From Oscillospiraceae bacterium (GTDB taxonomy: Bacteria; Bacillota; Clostridia; Oscillospirales; Ruminococcaceae): DNA of 64,000 bases. A model generated the notes under the pieces. The model had not been told where the DNA came from. It did no database searches and saw only the letters and a program-made list of their open reading frames with translations. Positions 48,459 to 56,977 of this stretch are shown here, in pieces. The stretch's first letter is position 1. The number at the start of each line of letters is the position of its first letter. A program made the position numbers and the translations under genes. Location of the stretch: NCBI GenBank assembly GCA_017435045.1, contig JAFSFT010000063.1, positions 1-64,000 on the forward strand. The letters run 5' to 3'.

Positions 48459-49856
48459 ATGGAAAATTTTCACAATAAAGTTATAGAGTTTGTAAAAGAA
48501 AACGAACGCAACATCGTTCAGGACATCAAGGATATCTGTGCAATCAGAAGTCTGCTTGGCCCTGCACAGCCAAACGCACCTTTTGGCAAGGAAAACCGCG
48601 AATGCCTGGACCTTGCCCTTGCAATGAGCCGCCGTCTCGGCCTTGATGCTGTAGACTGCGAGGGCTATATGGGCTATGCAGAGGTTAAAGGTGAAAAGGA
48701 AGAATACATTGCTTCCATTGCTCATCTTGACGTTGTGCCTGAAGGCAATGGCTGGAAAGGCGACCCGTTTGTGGTAAGAGAAGTTGACGGCTGGCTTATC
48801 GGCCGCGGTGTATGCGACGACAAGGGTCCTGCAGTCCTTACAATGTATATGCTCAAATTCTTCAAGGACAACTACGAAAAACTGCCATACACTCTCCGTG
48901 CACTTTTCGGCTGCGAGGAAGAAACAGGTATGCGTGACCTTGAATACTATCTGGAAAACTATCCTGCACCTGTGTTTGCATTTACTCCTGACGCAAACTT
49001 CCCTGTATGCTGCGGCGAAAAGGGTCAGGCATCAGGTGACCTTGTAAGTGCAAAAATCGAAAACGGCAACGTTGTGGACTTTACAGCAGGTGTTGCATCC
49101 AACGTTATCCCTGACCGTGCATCCATCACAGTAAAAGTAAACGGCAAGGCACTGCCTGCAGCAGACGGCATTGAAATTGCAGTTGAAGGCGAAACAGCAA
49201 CTCTTAAAGCATTTGGTATCGGCGGCCATGCTGCTATGCCTGAAGGTACAAAAAATGCAATTGGTATGCTTGTTAATTATTGCCTTGACAACGGGCTTTT
49301 AACAGCAGAGGAAGAAGTTTTCTTCAATATGCTGCGTGACCTCCATGCAACAAACTACGGCGAAGGTATGGGCGTTGCTTCTGATGACGGCATCTTTGAA
49401 CCGCTTACATTTATCGGCGGCATGATGAAGATTGAGGACGGCTGCTTTGTACAGAACTTCAACTGCCGTTACCCTACATCCATCACAGGTGAGGAAATCG
49501 AAAAAATCCTTGCAGATAAACTTGCTTCTGTTGGCGGCACAACAAAGAATATCCACACAGTAAAACCTTTCTATGTGGACAAAAACTCTGCACCAATCCA
49601 GGCACTGCTTACAGCATACAACGATGCAACAGGCAAAAACGAAGAAGCTTACACAATCGGCGGCGGCACATATGCACGTCATTTCCCTGCAGCAGCTGCA
49701 TTTGGTGTTGAACCTTGTGCAAGCGAAACAGACTACTTCCCTGACTTTATCGGACCTGTTCACGGTGCAGAGGAAGGCTATGACATCAAAGGCTTTATGA
49801 AAGCACTGGAAATCCTTATCATTGCAACAGCAAGACTTATGGAGATTGAATTTTAA
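48459..49856 (+). CDS. pepV: M20-family dipeptidase (PepV/Sapep-like)
   Basis: 465 residues from ATG 48459 (AAAGGAG; the in-frame TTG six bases earlier is too close). Metal ligands of M20: SIAHLDVVPEGNGW (His-x-Asp), GRGVCDDKGP (bridging Asp), FGCEEETGMRD (catalytic Glu-Glu), PDANFPV, and the late His in YARHFPAAAAFG. The length and the DDKGP motif match PepV/Sapep dipeptidases that cleave a broad range of dipeptides in the cytosol. Monocistronic. Confidence 0.92.
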   Translation: MENFHNKVIEFVKENERNIVQDIKDICAIRSLLGPAQPNAPFGKENRECLDLALAMSRRLGLDAVDCEGYMGYAEVKGEKEEYIASIAHLDVVPEGNGWKGDPFVVREVDGWLIGRGVCDDKGPAVLTMYMLKFFKDNYEKLPYTLRALFGCEEETGMRDLEYYLENYPAPVFAFTPDANFPVCCGEKGQASGDLVSAKIENGNVVDFTAGVASNVIPDRASITVKVNGKALPAADGIEIAVEGETATLKAFGIGGHAAMPEGTKNAIGMLVNYCLDNGLLTAEEEVFFNMLRDLHATNYGEGMGVASDDGIFEPLTFIGGMMKIEDGCFVQNFNCRYPTSITGEEIEKILADKLASVGGTTKNIHTVKPFYVDKNSAPIQALLTAYNDATGKNEEAYTIGGGTYARHFPAAAAFGVEPCASETDYFPDFIGPVHGAEEGYDIKGFMKALEILIIATARLMEIEF

Positions 49857-49882
49857 CAACTTAAAACTTTAATTTGCAGCGG

Positions 49883-49920
49883 AAAACCGCACAGAAAGTT
49901 GTTTCTGTGCGGTTTTGTTT
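49883..49920 (+). terminator. Terminator of the dipeptidase gene
   Basis: AAACCGCACAGAAA / TTTCTGTGCGGTTT with a short loop and TTGTTT tail. Confidence 0.88.
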
Positions 49921-49941
49921 ATAAATTGTTCATATTTTGTA

Positions 49942-49970
49942 TTGAAAATGGCGTTGCGGTGTGGTATTAT
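49942..49970 (+). promoter_or_regulatory. Promoter of the sodium symporter gene
   Basis: TTGAAA (49942-49947), 17 bases, extended -10 TGgTATTAT (49962-49970). Confidence 0.65.
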
Positions 49971-50000
49971 TAACAAATAATATCTTTAAATAAGAATAAA

Positions 50001-50040
50001 TCGCAGAAACTGACAAAGGTCAAAAAATAAATTTCTGCGA
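50001..50040 (+). promoter_or_regulatory. Stem-loop in the symporter leader, next to the ribosome site
   Basis: TCGCAGAAA (50001-50009) pairs perfectly with TTTCTGCGA (50032-50040), enclosing a nested TGAC-aaag-GTCA. The stem ends directly at AAAGGAGA, the ribosome site of the symporter, so it may influence translation. Confidence 0.5.
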
Positions 50041-50051
50041 AAGGAGAAAGT

Positions 50052-51395
50052 ATGGAAAACAGAGGACAATTTGCCAGCAAATTTGGCTTCATTATGGCTT
50101 CCGTAGGTTCCGCAGTTGGTCTTGGCAACCTTTGGGGCTTCCCTTATAAAGCAGGTATGGGCGGCGGCTTTGCATTTATCGTTGCATACCTCATTTTTGT
50201 TGCAGTGGTTGGTATTCCTGTTATGATGTGCGAATTTGCACTGGGCAGAAAGGTAAAAGCCAACGTTGTAACAATCTTTAAAAAGCTTGACAAACGTTTT
50301 GGCTTTGCAGGCTATATCAGCGTTGTTGCAGTTTCGCTTATTCTTGGTTTTTACGCTGTTCTTGGCGGCTGGATTGTTAACTACACAATTCAGTATGCAA
50401 AAGGCCTTTTCGGTAGCGGCAATGCAATTGCAAATCCAGGCGAATACTTTGGCACATTTACAGCAAACCCTTACCTGCCTATTATTTTCTTTGTACTGTT
50501 TATGGCTGCAACAATCTATATTGTTACAAAGGGCATTGCAGGCGGCATTGAAAAAGCATCCAAATTTATGATGCCTGCACTTTTTGTGTGTCTCATTATT
50601 ATCATTATCCGTTCTGTTACACTTCCAGGTGCAGCAGCAGGTTTTGAATTTCTTTTCAAACCTGACATCACAAAGCTTACACCAAGCACACTTGGTCTTG
50701 CCTTGTCCCAGATGTTCTTCTCCTGCTCCCTTGGTGTGGGCACAATGATTACATACGGTTCTTACCTTAAAGATGATGACAACATTCAGCAGAATGCTAT
50801 AATTATTCCTCTTATGGATACAATGGCAGCTATCCTTGCAGGTATCGCAATTTTCCCTGCAGTATTTGCTCTTGGCCTTGCACCGGATGCGGGTCCAAGC
50901 CTTATGTTCATCACTCTGCCAAGCGTATTCAACGAAATGGCAATGGGCAACATCTTTGGCCTTATCTTCTTTGTGCTGGTTCTCTTTGCGGCACTCACAA
51001 GCTCTATCTCTATGCTGGAAGTTACAACATCTGTTCTCAGCGAAAACAAAGGCATAAGCCGTCCAAAAGCTGCAATCGGTACAGGTGCTGTTATTACAGC
51101 ACTGGGTATCCCTGTTGCACTCAGCTTTGGCAAACTCAGCCACGTTACAATCCTTGGAATGGGTTTCCTTGACTTCTACGACTGGTGCGGTGAATACATC
51201 GGTATGACAATTGGCGCACTTATCATCGTTATCCTTGCAGGCTGGATTCTCAAACCTAAATTCATCTACGACGAAATTGAACAGGGCGGCAAATTCAGCG
51301 TAAAGGCAAAAAGCTTCTTCAGCTTTACAATCAAGTTTATAGCACCTGTGCTTATTCTTATCGTTATGATTACAAACGTAATCAGCATGTTTTAA
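50052..51395 (+). CDS. Sodium-dependent neurotransmitter:sodium symporter (NSS) family transporter
   Basis: 447 residues. The start GQFASKFGFIMASVGSAVGLGNLWGFPYKAGMGGGFAF is the strongly conserved helix 1 of the SNF/NSS family (Na+ and amino-acid site). About 11 membrane helices, the number typical of bacterial MhsT/TnaT-type members. The helix 6-like segment FSCSLGVGTMITYGSYL and the later ALTSSISMLEVTTS (Na2 site) are intact. Substrate likely a hydrophobic amino acid. Monocistronic with promoter, leader hairpin and terminator. Confidence 0.94.
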   Translation: MENRGQFASKFGFIMASVGSAVGLGNLWGFPYKAGMGGGFAFIVAYLIFVAVVGIPVMMCEFALGRKVKANVVTIFKKLDKRFGFAGYISVVAVSLILGFYAVLGGWIVNYTIQYAKGLFGSGNAIANPGEYFGTFTANPYLPIIFFVLFMAATIYIVTKGIAGGIEKASKFMMPALFVCLIIIIIRSVTLPGAAAGFEFLFKPDITKLTPSTLGLALSQMFFSCSLGVGTMITYGSYLKDDDNIQQNAIIIPLMDTMAAILAGIAIFPAVFALGLAPDAGPSLMFITLPSVFNEMAMGNIFGLIFFVLVLFAALTSSISMLEVTTSVLSENKGISRPKAAIGTGAVITALGIPVALSFGKLSHVTILGMGFLDFYDWCGEYIGMTIGALIIVILAGWILKPKFIYDEIEQGGKFSVKAKSFFSFTIKFIAPVLILIVMITNVISMF

Positions 51396-51407
51396 TTAAA
51401 AATATTT

Positions 51408-51446
51408 ACCGTGTATGCAGTATATGCTGTATACACGGTTTTTATT
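51408..51446 (+). terminator. Terminator of the symporter gene
   Basis: ACCGTGTATgCAG / CTGtATACACGGT with a 5-base loop and TTTTATTTT. Confidence 0.88.
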
Positions 51447-51457
51447 TTGACATATTG

Positions 51458-51486
51458 TTTACAATCTGTTGTTTTGGGAGTATGAT
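51458..51486 (+). promoter_or_regulatory. Promoter of the MFS transporter gene
   Basis: TTTACA (51458-51463), 17 bases, TATGAT (51481-51486). Confidence 0.5.
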
Positions 51487-51521
51487 TAAACTGGCAGAAC
51501 AATCGGAAGAAGGCGAAAATT

Positions 51522-52775
51522 TTGGAAAAAACACCGAAGCTGTGGACTAAAAACTTTACTATAATTACACTTGGCTCGGCAGTGTCAATGCTGGGCAATA
51601 TGGTGGCGGGCTTTGCTATAGGTCTGCTTGTACTGGAGAAAACAGATTCCACATTCCTGTATTCTCTTTTTATGGTTTTCTACAATATGCCAAAGGTGCT
51701 TGCACCGCTTATGGCAGGGCCTATAGTTGACCGTTTTTCCCGCAGAAAGATAATTTATACCCTGGACTTTATCTCGGCAACCATCTATATGGGAATGTTC
51801 CTTGTATTGAATGCCGATTTCTTCAACTTTTTTGCACTGCTTGCGGTGTGCGTGGTTATAGGCAGTATAGATGGCATATACACAGTTGCATACGAAAGCT
51901 TTTATCCAAACCTTATTTCAAAGGGTAATTTCCGCAAGGCGTATTCAATTTCCAGTATGCTTATGCCGCTGGCTTCTTTTATGACACCTGTGGCTTCAAT
52001 GGTGTACAATCTGCTTGGTACTCTGGCACCGCTGTTTCTTTTTAACGGCATCACATTTCTTGTTGCTGCAATATGCGAAACACAGATAAAGCAAAAAGAG
52101 GAGGGCAGAGGCGATAAGCTTTCTTCGGGTGTGAAAAACTATGTGGAGGATTTCCGCAAGGGTCTGGAATATATAAAGGGCGAAAAGGCACTTATAGTAA
52201 TTACCAGCTATTTCTTTGTGTGCAATATGGCAGGCGGTGTTATGAACACATTACTGCTGCCTTTTTTCAAAAACAACGCACAGCTTTTCAGCCATATTCC
52301 TATAGATGTAATTACACTGTATACACTCATTACAACAACGGGGCTTGCCGGACGTTTTACAGGCGGGCTTATACACTATAAATACAAATATCCTGCAAGT
52401 AAAAAGTTCCTTATTTCCATCTGTGTATACTTTACATATTCCATCTGCGACGGCTTTAAGCTGTGGCTGCCTGTGCCGCTTATGTTTGTTGTGTTCTTCT
52501 TTGTGGGCATCATAAGCGTAACCAGTTTTAACATCCGCATATCCGCAACCCAAAGCTATGTGCCTGACGAGGTGAGGGGACGTTTTAACGGTACATTCCA
52601 GATGATTACCACACTGGGCACCCTTACAGGGCAGCTTGTGGCAGGCTCGCTTGGCGAATTTCTGCCCGAGAGAACAATCCTTATCGGCATGATGGCTGTA
52701 AACCTTACAGCAATTACACTGACAATGTTCCGCCACAGAGAGGATGTAAAGCCTCTTTACAACAGAGACGTGTAA
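51522..52775 (+). CDS. Major facilitator superfamily transporter
   Basis: 417 residues starting at TTG 51522 (GAAGG upstream; no better ATG nearby). Twelve hydrophobic segments; the loop 2-3 signature of the MFS appears as GPIVDRFSRRKIIY. A central basic loop (KQKEEGRGDK) separates the two halves. It resembles the multidrug/macrolide-type MFS exporters (YSTQNYVPDEVRGRFNG-like segment near helix 10-11 here reads SATQSYVPDEVRGRF). Substrate unknown; monocistronic. Confidence 0.88.
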   Translation: MEKTPKLWTKNFTIITLGSAVSMLGNMVAGFAIGLLVLEKTDSTFLYSLFMVFYNMPKVLAPLMAGPIVDRFSRRKIIYTLDFISATIYMGMFLVLNADFFNFFALLAVCVVIGSIDGIYTVAYESFYPNLISKGNFRKAYSISSMLMPLASFMTPVASMVYNLLGTLAPLFLFNGITFLVAAICETQIKQKEEGRGDKLSSGVKNYVEDFRKGLEYIKGEKALIVITSYFFVCNMAGGVMNTLLLPFFKNNAQLFSHIPIDVITLYTLITTTGLAGRFTGGLIHYKYKYPASKKFLISICVYFTYSICDGFKLWLPVPLMFVVFFFVGIISVTSFNIRISATQSYVPDEVRGRFNGTFQMITTLGTLTGQLVAGSLGEFLPERTILIGMMAVNLTAITLTMFRHREDVKPLYNRDV

Positions 52776-52782
52776 AAATGTG

Positions 52783-52830
52783 CACAGCCTTGCGCTTTTG
52801 ACAAAACAGTGCAGGGCTGTGTTTTATTAT
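52783..52830 (+). terminator. Terminator of the MFS gene
   Basis: CACAGCCtTGCgC / GtGCAgGGCTGTG with a 13-base loop, followed by TTTTATTAT. Confidence 0.75.
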
Positions 52831-52863
52831 ACAGAAAACAGCAAAATATTTTTAAAATAATCC

Positions 52864-52892
52864 TTGACAACCAACAATAACTGTTATATAAT
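52864..52892 (+). promoter_or_regulatory. Full-consensus promoter of the tRNA-Trp/Asp transcript
   Basis: TTGACA (52864-52869), 17 bases, TATAAT (52887-52892), 17 bases before the tRNA-Trp 5' end. Confidence 0.88.
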
Positions 52893-52909
52893 AATTTAGC
52901 AACTTGTAA

Positions 52910-52985
<76 letters not shown>

Positions 52986-53006
52986 AATTGTTTTACAGTT
53001 GCTGAT

Positions 53007-53083
53007 GGCCCGGTAGTTCAGTTGGTTAGAACGCTAGCCTGTCACGCTAGAGGTCGTGGGTTCGAGCCCCATTCGGGTCGCCA
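53007..53083 (+). tRNA. tRNA-Asp (GTC)
   Basis: 77-base cloverleaf beginning GGCCCGG, anticodon loop CTGTCAC flanked by CTAGC/GCTAG, T arm GTTCGAGCC, discriminator G and encoded CCA at 53081-53083. Shares the tRNA-Trp transcript. Confidence 0.96.
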
Positions 53084-53087
53084 AAAG

Positions 53088-53123
53088 AAAAAGCAACTAT
53101 CCGTAAGGACAGTTGCTTTTTCT
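53088..53123 (+). terminator. Terminator of the Trp-Asp tRNA transcript
   Basis: AAAAAGCAACTaTCC / GGAcAGTTGCTTTTT with a 4-base loop. Confidence 0.9.
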
Positions 53124-53180
53124 GTAAATAAAGTTGAAACAGTTTGCTGATACAAAAAAGTATAATTGTTTTGCAACTTT

Positions 53181-53256
53181 GCTGATATAGCTCAGTAGGC
53201 AGAGCACTTCCTTGGTAAGGAAGAGGTCGGCAGTTCGAATCTGCTTATCAGCTCCA
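53181..53256 (+). tRNA. tRNA-Thr (GGT)
   Basis: 76-base cloverleaf, acceptor GCTGATA/TATCAGC, anticodon loop TTGGTAA between CTTCC and GGAAG, encoded CCA at 53254-53256. A TATAAT box at 53161 lacks a well-spaced -35. Confidence 0.95.
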
Positions 53257-53258
53257 GT

Positions 53259-53290
53259 AAAAAAGACACATCGCAGGATGTGTCTTTTTT
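53259..53290. terminator. Bidirectional terminator between tRNA-Thr and pcp
   Basis: A perfect stem AAAAAAGACACATC / GATGTGTCTTTTTT with a gcag loop. Confidence 0.92.
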
Positions 53291-53297
53291 ATTTATA

Positions 53298-53942
53298 TCA
53301 GTGGGTTGTTCCCATATGTCCGCCGCTGTGCTCCTTGTTCTGTGCAATGGCGAGTATAGCGTATTCCAGCCCTTTGGCAATAATCTTTTCGTCCATACTT
53401 GCGGTGCCGTCCGGTTTTGATGCCGCCTGTGCGGCTGTGTATGGCACATGGATAAAACCACCTCTTATATGATGATATTTCGTATCAATAAAATGCAGCA
53501 GACGATACATCACCTCGTTGCAGACAAAGGTGCCTGCTGTGTAGGAGATGTGGGCAGGTATGCCGTGTTCTCTTATATTTTCTGCCATTGCACGTATGGG
53601 CAGGGTGGAGAAATATGCTGTTGGACCATCGGGAATTATGGCGGTATTTATTGGCTGATTGCCGTCGTTGTCGGCAATTCTGGCATCGATAAAGTTTATT
53701 GCCACCTTTTCGATGGAAATGCAGCTTCTGCCGCCTGCCTGACCAATGCATATAACGCAGTCGGGATTGTGCTGTTCTATTGCCTTTTCCATACTGCAGG
53801 CACCTTTGCCGAATACGGTGGGAATTTCCAGCTTTATAATTTCTGCATTGCCTATTTTGTCGGGCAGCAGCTTTACTGCCTCGTAGGCGGGGTTGATTTT
53901 TTCTTTATCAAAAGGGTCAAAGCCTGTTATGAGAATTTTCAT
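53298..53942 (-). CDS. pcp: Pyroglutamyl-peptidase I
   Basis: 214 residues. A C15 cysteine peptidase that removes N-terminal pyroglutamate from peptides in the cytosol. Motifs: ILITGFDPFDKEKINPAYEAV, the catalytic Glu in GGRSCISIEKVAINFIDARI, the catalytic Cys in SYTAGTFVCNEVMY and the His in GGFIHVPY. Last gene of the leftward operon DUF969-DUF979-aminopeptidase-pcp, so its substrates may enter through the DUF969/DUF979 membrane proteins. Confidence 0.95.
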   Translation of the reverse strand: MKILITGFDPFDKEKINPAYEAVKLLPDKIGNAEIIKLEIPTVFGKGACSMEKAIEQHNPDCVICIGQAGGRSCISIEKVAINFIDARIADNDGNQPINTAIIPDGPTAYFSTLPIRAMAENIREHGIPAHISYTAGTFVCNEVMYRLLHFIDTKYHHIRGGFIHVPYTAAQAASKPDGTASMDEKIIAKGLEYAILAIAQNKEHSGGHMGTTH

Positions 53943-53954
53943 ATATAAATCTCC

Positions 53955-54929
53955 TTAAATGATAATTTTTCCCGAATGCACAAGCTTGAATCCGTCGGCA
54001 TATATGTCGGGGCTGTGCACGGTAAGGTCAAAATGGCCGTTGGCCTCCCATCTGCCGCCAAGGGCAAGGTTTCTGCCCAGACCGATATGAAAGGTGCCCA
54101 GTGCGGATTCGTCCTCAATGTAGCAGTTGCCGTTACAGCGGGACAAGGGGTTAAGGCCTATACCAAATTCGCCTGCTGTATACATTTTATCATCTTTATA
54201 GTCTTCTATAAAGTCTTTTAGGATATTTCCGTCCTTGCTGTTTTCAATTTCTGTTATCCTTCCGTGGCTGAAGATGATGTTGAAAGGTGTCTGCACCTTT
54301 CCTATATATCCGTAAGAACCATCCAGCACAACTGTGCCGTGGGTTTTGTCCTCCTGTATGGGCACATACACCTCTATGCTTGCCGAAGAATATCCGTCGC
54401 AGTCGTGCACTTTGCCGTTGAAGAATTTGGCATGGCGTTCCTTTTTGTAAAAATAGATGTCAGTACCCAGCTTTGTGGTGACGTGTATAACCTGGGCATT
54501 GTGCAGCCTTTGAATAACAGTTTGTGCCAGCTTTCTGCTGCGGTCGGTGTCGCACTGCATAAAGTCGTACTCCAGCATACTGCGTCCGTCGTTGGTGTGC
54601 AGCGGCAGCGAGAGAAACTTTTTGCCCTCCCGTATAGCATTTTTAGCGGCAAGGGTGGTAACAAGAGAATAGTCGGTTGCTCCTATAATATAGTCATAGT
54701 CTGCAAAGGCATCGGGATTGGCATCAAAATACACTCCCACCAGTTTGCCCTTGGTCTGTGTAAGCAGCAATTCTGCCTTGCTGCCCGATTGTTCCGCAAC
54801 CTTTTTAAGCAGTTCTGCCTCCTCCTTGTGACCTGAGTCTGTGACAATCAGCAGACGGTCGTTCTCCTTAAGGCACATCCAGTTTTCAATTACAATTTTT
54901 GCACCACGCAGGGCTTTTTCCTTGTTCAT
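53955..54929 (-). CDS. M29-like aminopeptidase
   Basis: 324 residues from ATG 54929, chosen because GAGGTGG precedes it; an ATG five codons upstream overlaps the DUF979 stop but has no ribosome site. The C-terminal part has the metal-ligand pattern of thermophilic (M29) aminopeptidases: AGEFGIGLNP (Glu), EDESALGTFHIGLGRN (Glu, His) and NGHFDLTVHSPDIY (His-x-Asp). Shorter than classic M29 enzymes (about 370-410), the deficit being in the N-terminal domain. Presumably trims peptides alongside Pcp. Confidence 0.82.
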   Translation of the reverse strand: MNKEKALRGAKIVIENWMCLKENDRLLIVTDSGHKEEAELLKKVAEQSGSKAELLLTQTKGKLVGVYFDANPDAFADYDYIIGATDYSLVTTLAAKNAIREGKKFLSLPLHTNDGRSMLEYDFMQCDTDRSRKLAQTVIQRLHNAQVIHVTTKLGTDIYFYKKERHAKFFNGKVHDCDGYSSASIEVYVPIQEDKTHGTVVLDGSYGYIGKVQTPFNIIFSHGRITEIENSKDGNILKDFIEDYKDDKMYTAGEFGIGLNPLSRCNGNCYIEDESALGTFHIGLGRNLALGGRWEANGHFDLTVHSPDIYADGFKLVHSGKIII

Positions 54930-54940
54930 CGGCCACCTCG

Positions 54941-55882
54941 TCATTTAATCAGTATCATATAGATTATCTGAAAAACAATCATAATTACAGCAGGCAAAAT
55001 CTGGTTTTTTATAACCCCCATCTTGTCCTTCATATCAAGTATTGCCACAGGTACAATGTTAAAGTTGGCTGCCATAGGTGTCAGCAGCGTGCCGCAGTAT
55101 CCGCAGGTAAGTGCCAGCATAACAATAGCGGCAGGGTCAGCACCATAGGCAAGCACAAATGGTGCACCGATGCCAACAGTCATAACGGTAATTGCTGCAA
55201 AGGCGTTGCCCATTATCATTGTAAACAGCATCATCCCCAAAGCATACACTACAATGCCTATGTTTACATTGCCCTGCGGGATAAACCTGCCCACAATACC
55301 TGCAATTACATCCCCTACACCTGCAAGGGTGAAAACCGAGCCAAGGACAGCAAGCAGGGGAGGCAGCATGCTTGTCGGCCCCACTATGGACAGAAATCTG
55401 GCGGCATCATCAAAAAACACCTTGGGCTTGTTGTCGGTGGAAAAAGCGAACAGCAGCACCATAGCCACCAGCACGCCGAAGCCGGTGCCCACAAGGGCAT
55501 TACCGCCCAGAAAAGCAAAAACAAGAGAAAATATACCGATGGACAGGGCGGGTATAAATATCTTCATACCTATTCTGTCAAATTTTGCCTTGGTCTGTTC
55601 TGCAGTGGGGGCAAGGTCCTGACCGGGTTTTACGAGACGTAGTATGGCACTGGCACTCATAAGCAGGATAAGTGCTCCGCTTACAATATCCGGCAGCCAT
55701 CTGCCAAAGGCTATAACAATGCCCACACTGCCCCAGAATGCGGCGGTGCCCCAGGGGGATTTGTTTTCTTTGTCAAACAGGTTTCTGCCTGCGGTATAAA
55801 GGCATATCAGACCAATAATTATATACACTACTTCCAGCAGTTTGGTCATAAGCGGTATGTCAGGGCTTGTAAAAAATTCCAT
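54941..55882 (-). CDS. DUF979 membrane protein (putative permease subunit)
   Basis: 313 residues, 9-10 hydrophobic segments. Belongs with DUF969 as an adjacent pair of unknown transporters; segments such as NVNIGIVVYALGMMLFTMIMGNAFAAITVMTVGIGAPFV and CGYCGTLLTPMAANFNIVPVAIL are typical, and resemble the re-entrant loops of Na+/H+ or dicarboxylate carriers. The pairing of DUF969/DUF979 with pcp is known from other Firmicutes and supports transport of pyroglutamate or small peptides; the substrate has not been shown here. Confidence 0.88.
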   Translation of the reverse strand: MEFFTSPDIPLMTKLLEVVYIIIGLICLYTAGRNLFDKENKSPWGTAAFWGSVGIVIAFGRWLPDIVSGALILLMSASAILRLVKPGQDLAPTAEQTKAKFDRIGMKIFIPALSIGIFSLVFAFLGGNALVGTGFGVLVAMVLLFAFSTDNKPKVFFDDAARFLSIVGPTSMLPPLLAVLGSVFTLAGVGDVIAGIVGRFIPQGNVNIGIVVYALGMMLFTMIMGNAFAAITVMTVGIGAPFVLAYGADPAAIVMLALTCGYCGTLLTPMAANFNIVPVAILDMKDKMGVIKNQILPAVIMIVFQIIYMILIK

Positions 55883-55883
55883 A

Positions 55884-56564
55884 TTATTTCTCCTTGCTGT
55901 AATATTTTATGCACAGTCTGCGGTCCTTGAGCCAGTAGTAAATTATGCCGACAGCCACCCCGACAATTGCCACAGGTATTTCCACAGCGGCAAGGCGGAT
56001 AAGAGGGACATCATATCCAAGGTTTGCCAGCGTGCCCTGTACCAGCAGTGCACCCGCACCGCCTACAAACAGCACCTGACAGAAAAACCAGGAGATGTTT
56101 TCTATCCCTGCCGACATTCCTTTTATCTGTTCAAGGTGGTTTTCGTCAACTTTATGACCTTTAGACTCTATTGTACCTGTTGCCATAGGTATAAGCACGG
56201 GGCGGATAAAGCCTGCCACGCCGCCTATACCTACGTTGAATGCGCCGAATATCCCGCGGATAACACCGTATGCGGCAATTACAATGCCTGCGGTTGCACC
56301 CTTTATCCTGCCGATAAGGGCAGAGGAGGCCTCACGCAGACCGTTGCGTTCCATTGTGCCCGTAACCAGCATAACAAGGATGAAGATGGTCATACTGCGG
56401 TTTGCCACAAAGCTCTGACCAAAGGTTTCCACCAGGGTGGCAATATCAATACCGCTGACGAGGGCAGTTGCGGCAGCGGCTGTTATTATTATCAGTATAG
56501 AGTCCAGCTTAAGTGCAAAGCCCAGAACAACTATCAGTATTCCAATAAGTTTAATATATTCCAT
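55884..56564 (-). CDS. DUF969 membrane protein (putative permease subunit)
   Basis: 226 residues from ATG 56564 (GCGAGGAACT ribosome site; the in-frame TTG upstream overlaps that site). Six hydrophobic segments; GAFNVGIGGVAGFIRPVLIPMATGTIE and KGMSAGIENISWFFCQVLFVGGAGALLVQGTL are the family's conserved parts. One base separates its stop from the DUF979 start, showing tight coupling. First gene of the operon; I see no strong promoter in the 200 bases upstream, which hold the divergent tRNA-Leu promoter. Confidence 0.88.
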   Translation of the reverse strand: MEYIKLIGILIVVLGFALKLDSILIIITAAAATALVSGIDIATLVETFGQSFVANRSMTIFILVMLVTGTMERNGLREASSALIGRIKGATAGIVIAAYGVIRGIFGAFNVGIGGVAGFIRPVLIPMATGTIESKGHKVDENHLEQIKGMSAGIENISWFFCQVLFVGGAGALLVQGTLANLGYDVPLIRLAAVEIPVAIVGVAVGIIYYWLKDRRLCIKYYSKEK

Positions 56565-56729
56565 ATCAGTTCCTCGCAATATCGTCTTTTACAGAATTAT
56601 TGCCAGTACAGAGAAGATAAAACATTTTAAATGTCAATTAAATGATAAACAAAATGATATATTGTGATGAAATATTGCAAAAAGTATAAAAATATGACAG
56701 ATGTTTGATGTTAAACTGCAAAAAAACTC

Positions 56730-56758
56730 TTGCAATTTATAAAAATGTCCTGTATAAT
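56730..56758 (+). promoter_or_regulatory. Promoter of tRNA-Leu
   Basis: TTGCAA (56730-56735), 17 bases, TATAAT (56753-56758), 15 bases before the tRNA. Confidence 0.75.
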
Positions 56759-56773
56759 AATAAAGCTGTATAA

Positions 56774-56860
56774 GCCGGTGTGATGGAATTGGCAGACGTG
56801 CTGGACTCAAAATCCTGTGGTAGTGATACCGTGTCGGTTCGACCCCGACCACCGGCACCA
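56774..56860 (+). tRNA. tRNA-Leu (CAA)
   Basis: 87-base class II tRNA with long variable arm (TGTGGTAGTGATACCGTG), acceptor GCCGGTG/CACCGGC, anticodon loop CTCAAAA, encoded CCA at 56858-56860. Confidence 0.96.
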
Positions 56861-56896
56861 AAAGGTCTCGACTGAAAAGTCGGGACTTTTTTATTT
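56860..56896 (+). terminator. Terminator of tRNA-Leu
   Basis: AAAAGGTCtCGACT / AGTCGgGACtTTTT with a GAAA-type loop, then TTTATTTTT. Confidence 0.85.
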
Positions 56897-56915
56897 TTGA
56901 CAATTTTTATAGATG

Positions 56916-56956
56916 AAAAACACCCTTAAAGCACAAAAGTTTTTAAGGGTGTTTTT
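56916..56956 (-). terminator. Terminator of the third degV gene
   Basis: A perfect 15-bp stem AAAAACACCCTTAAA / TTTAAGGGTGTTTTT, 22 bases after the stop of the leftward gene; symmetrical A/T ends allow both directions. Confidence 0.85.
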
Positions 56957-56977
56957 GTCTGTGTATATTTGGAATAT

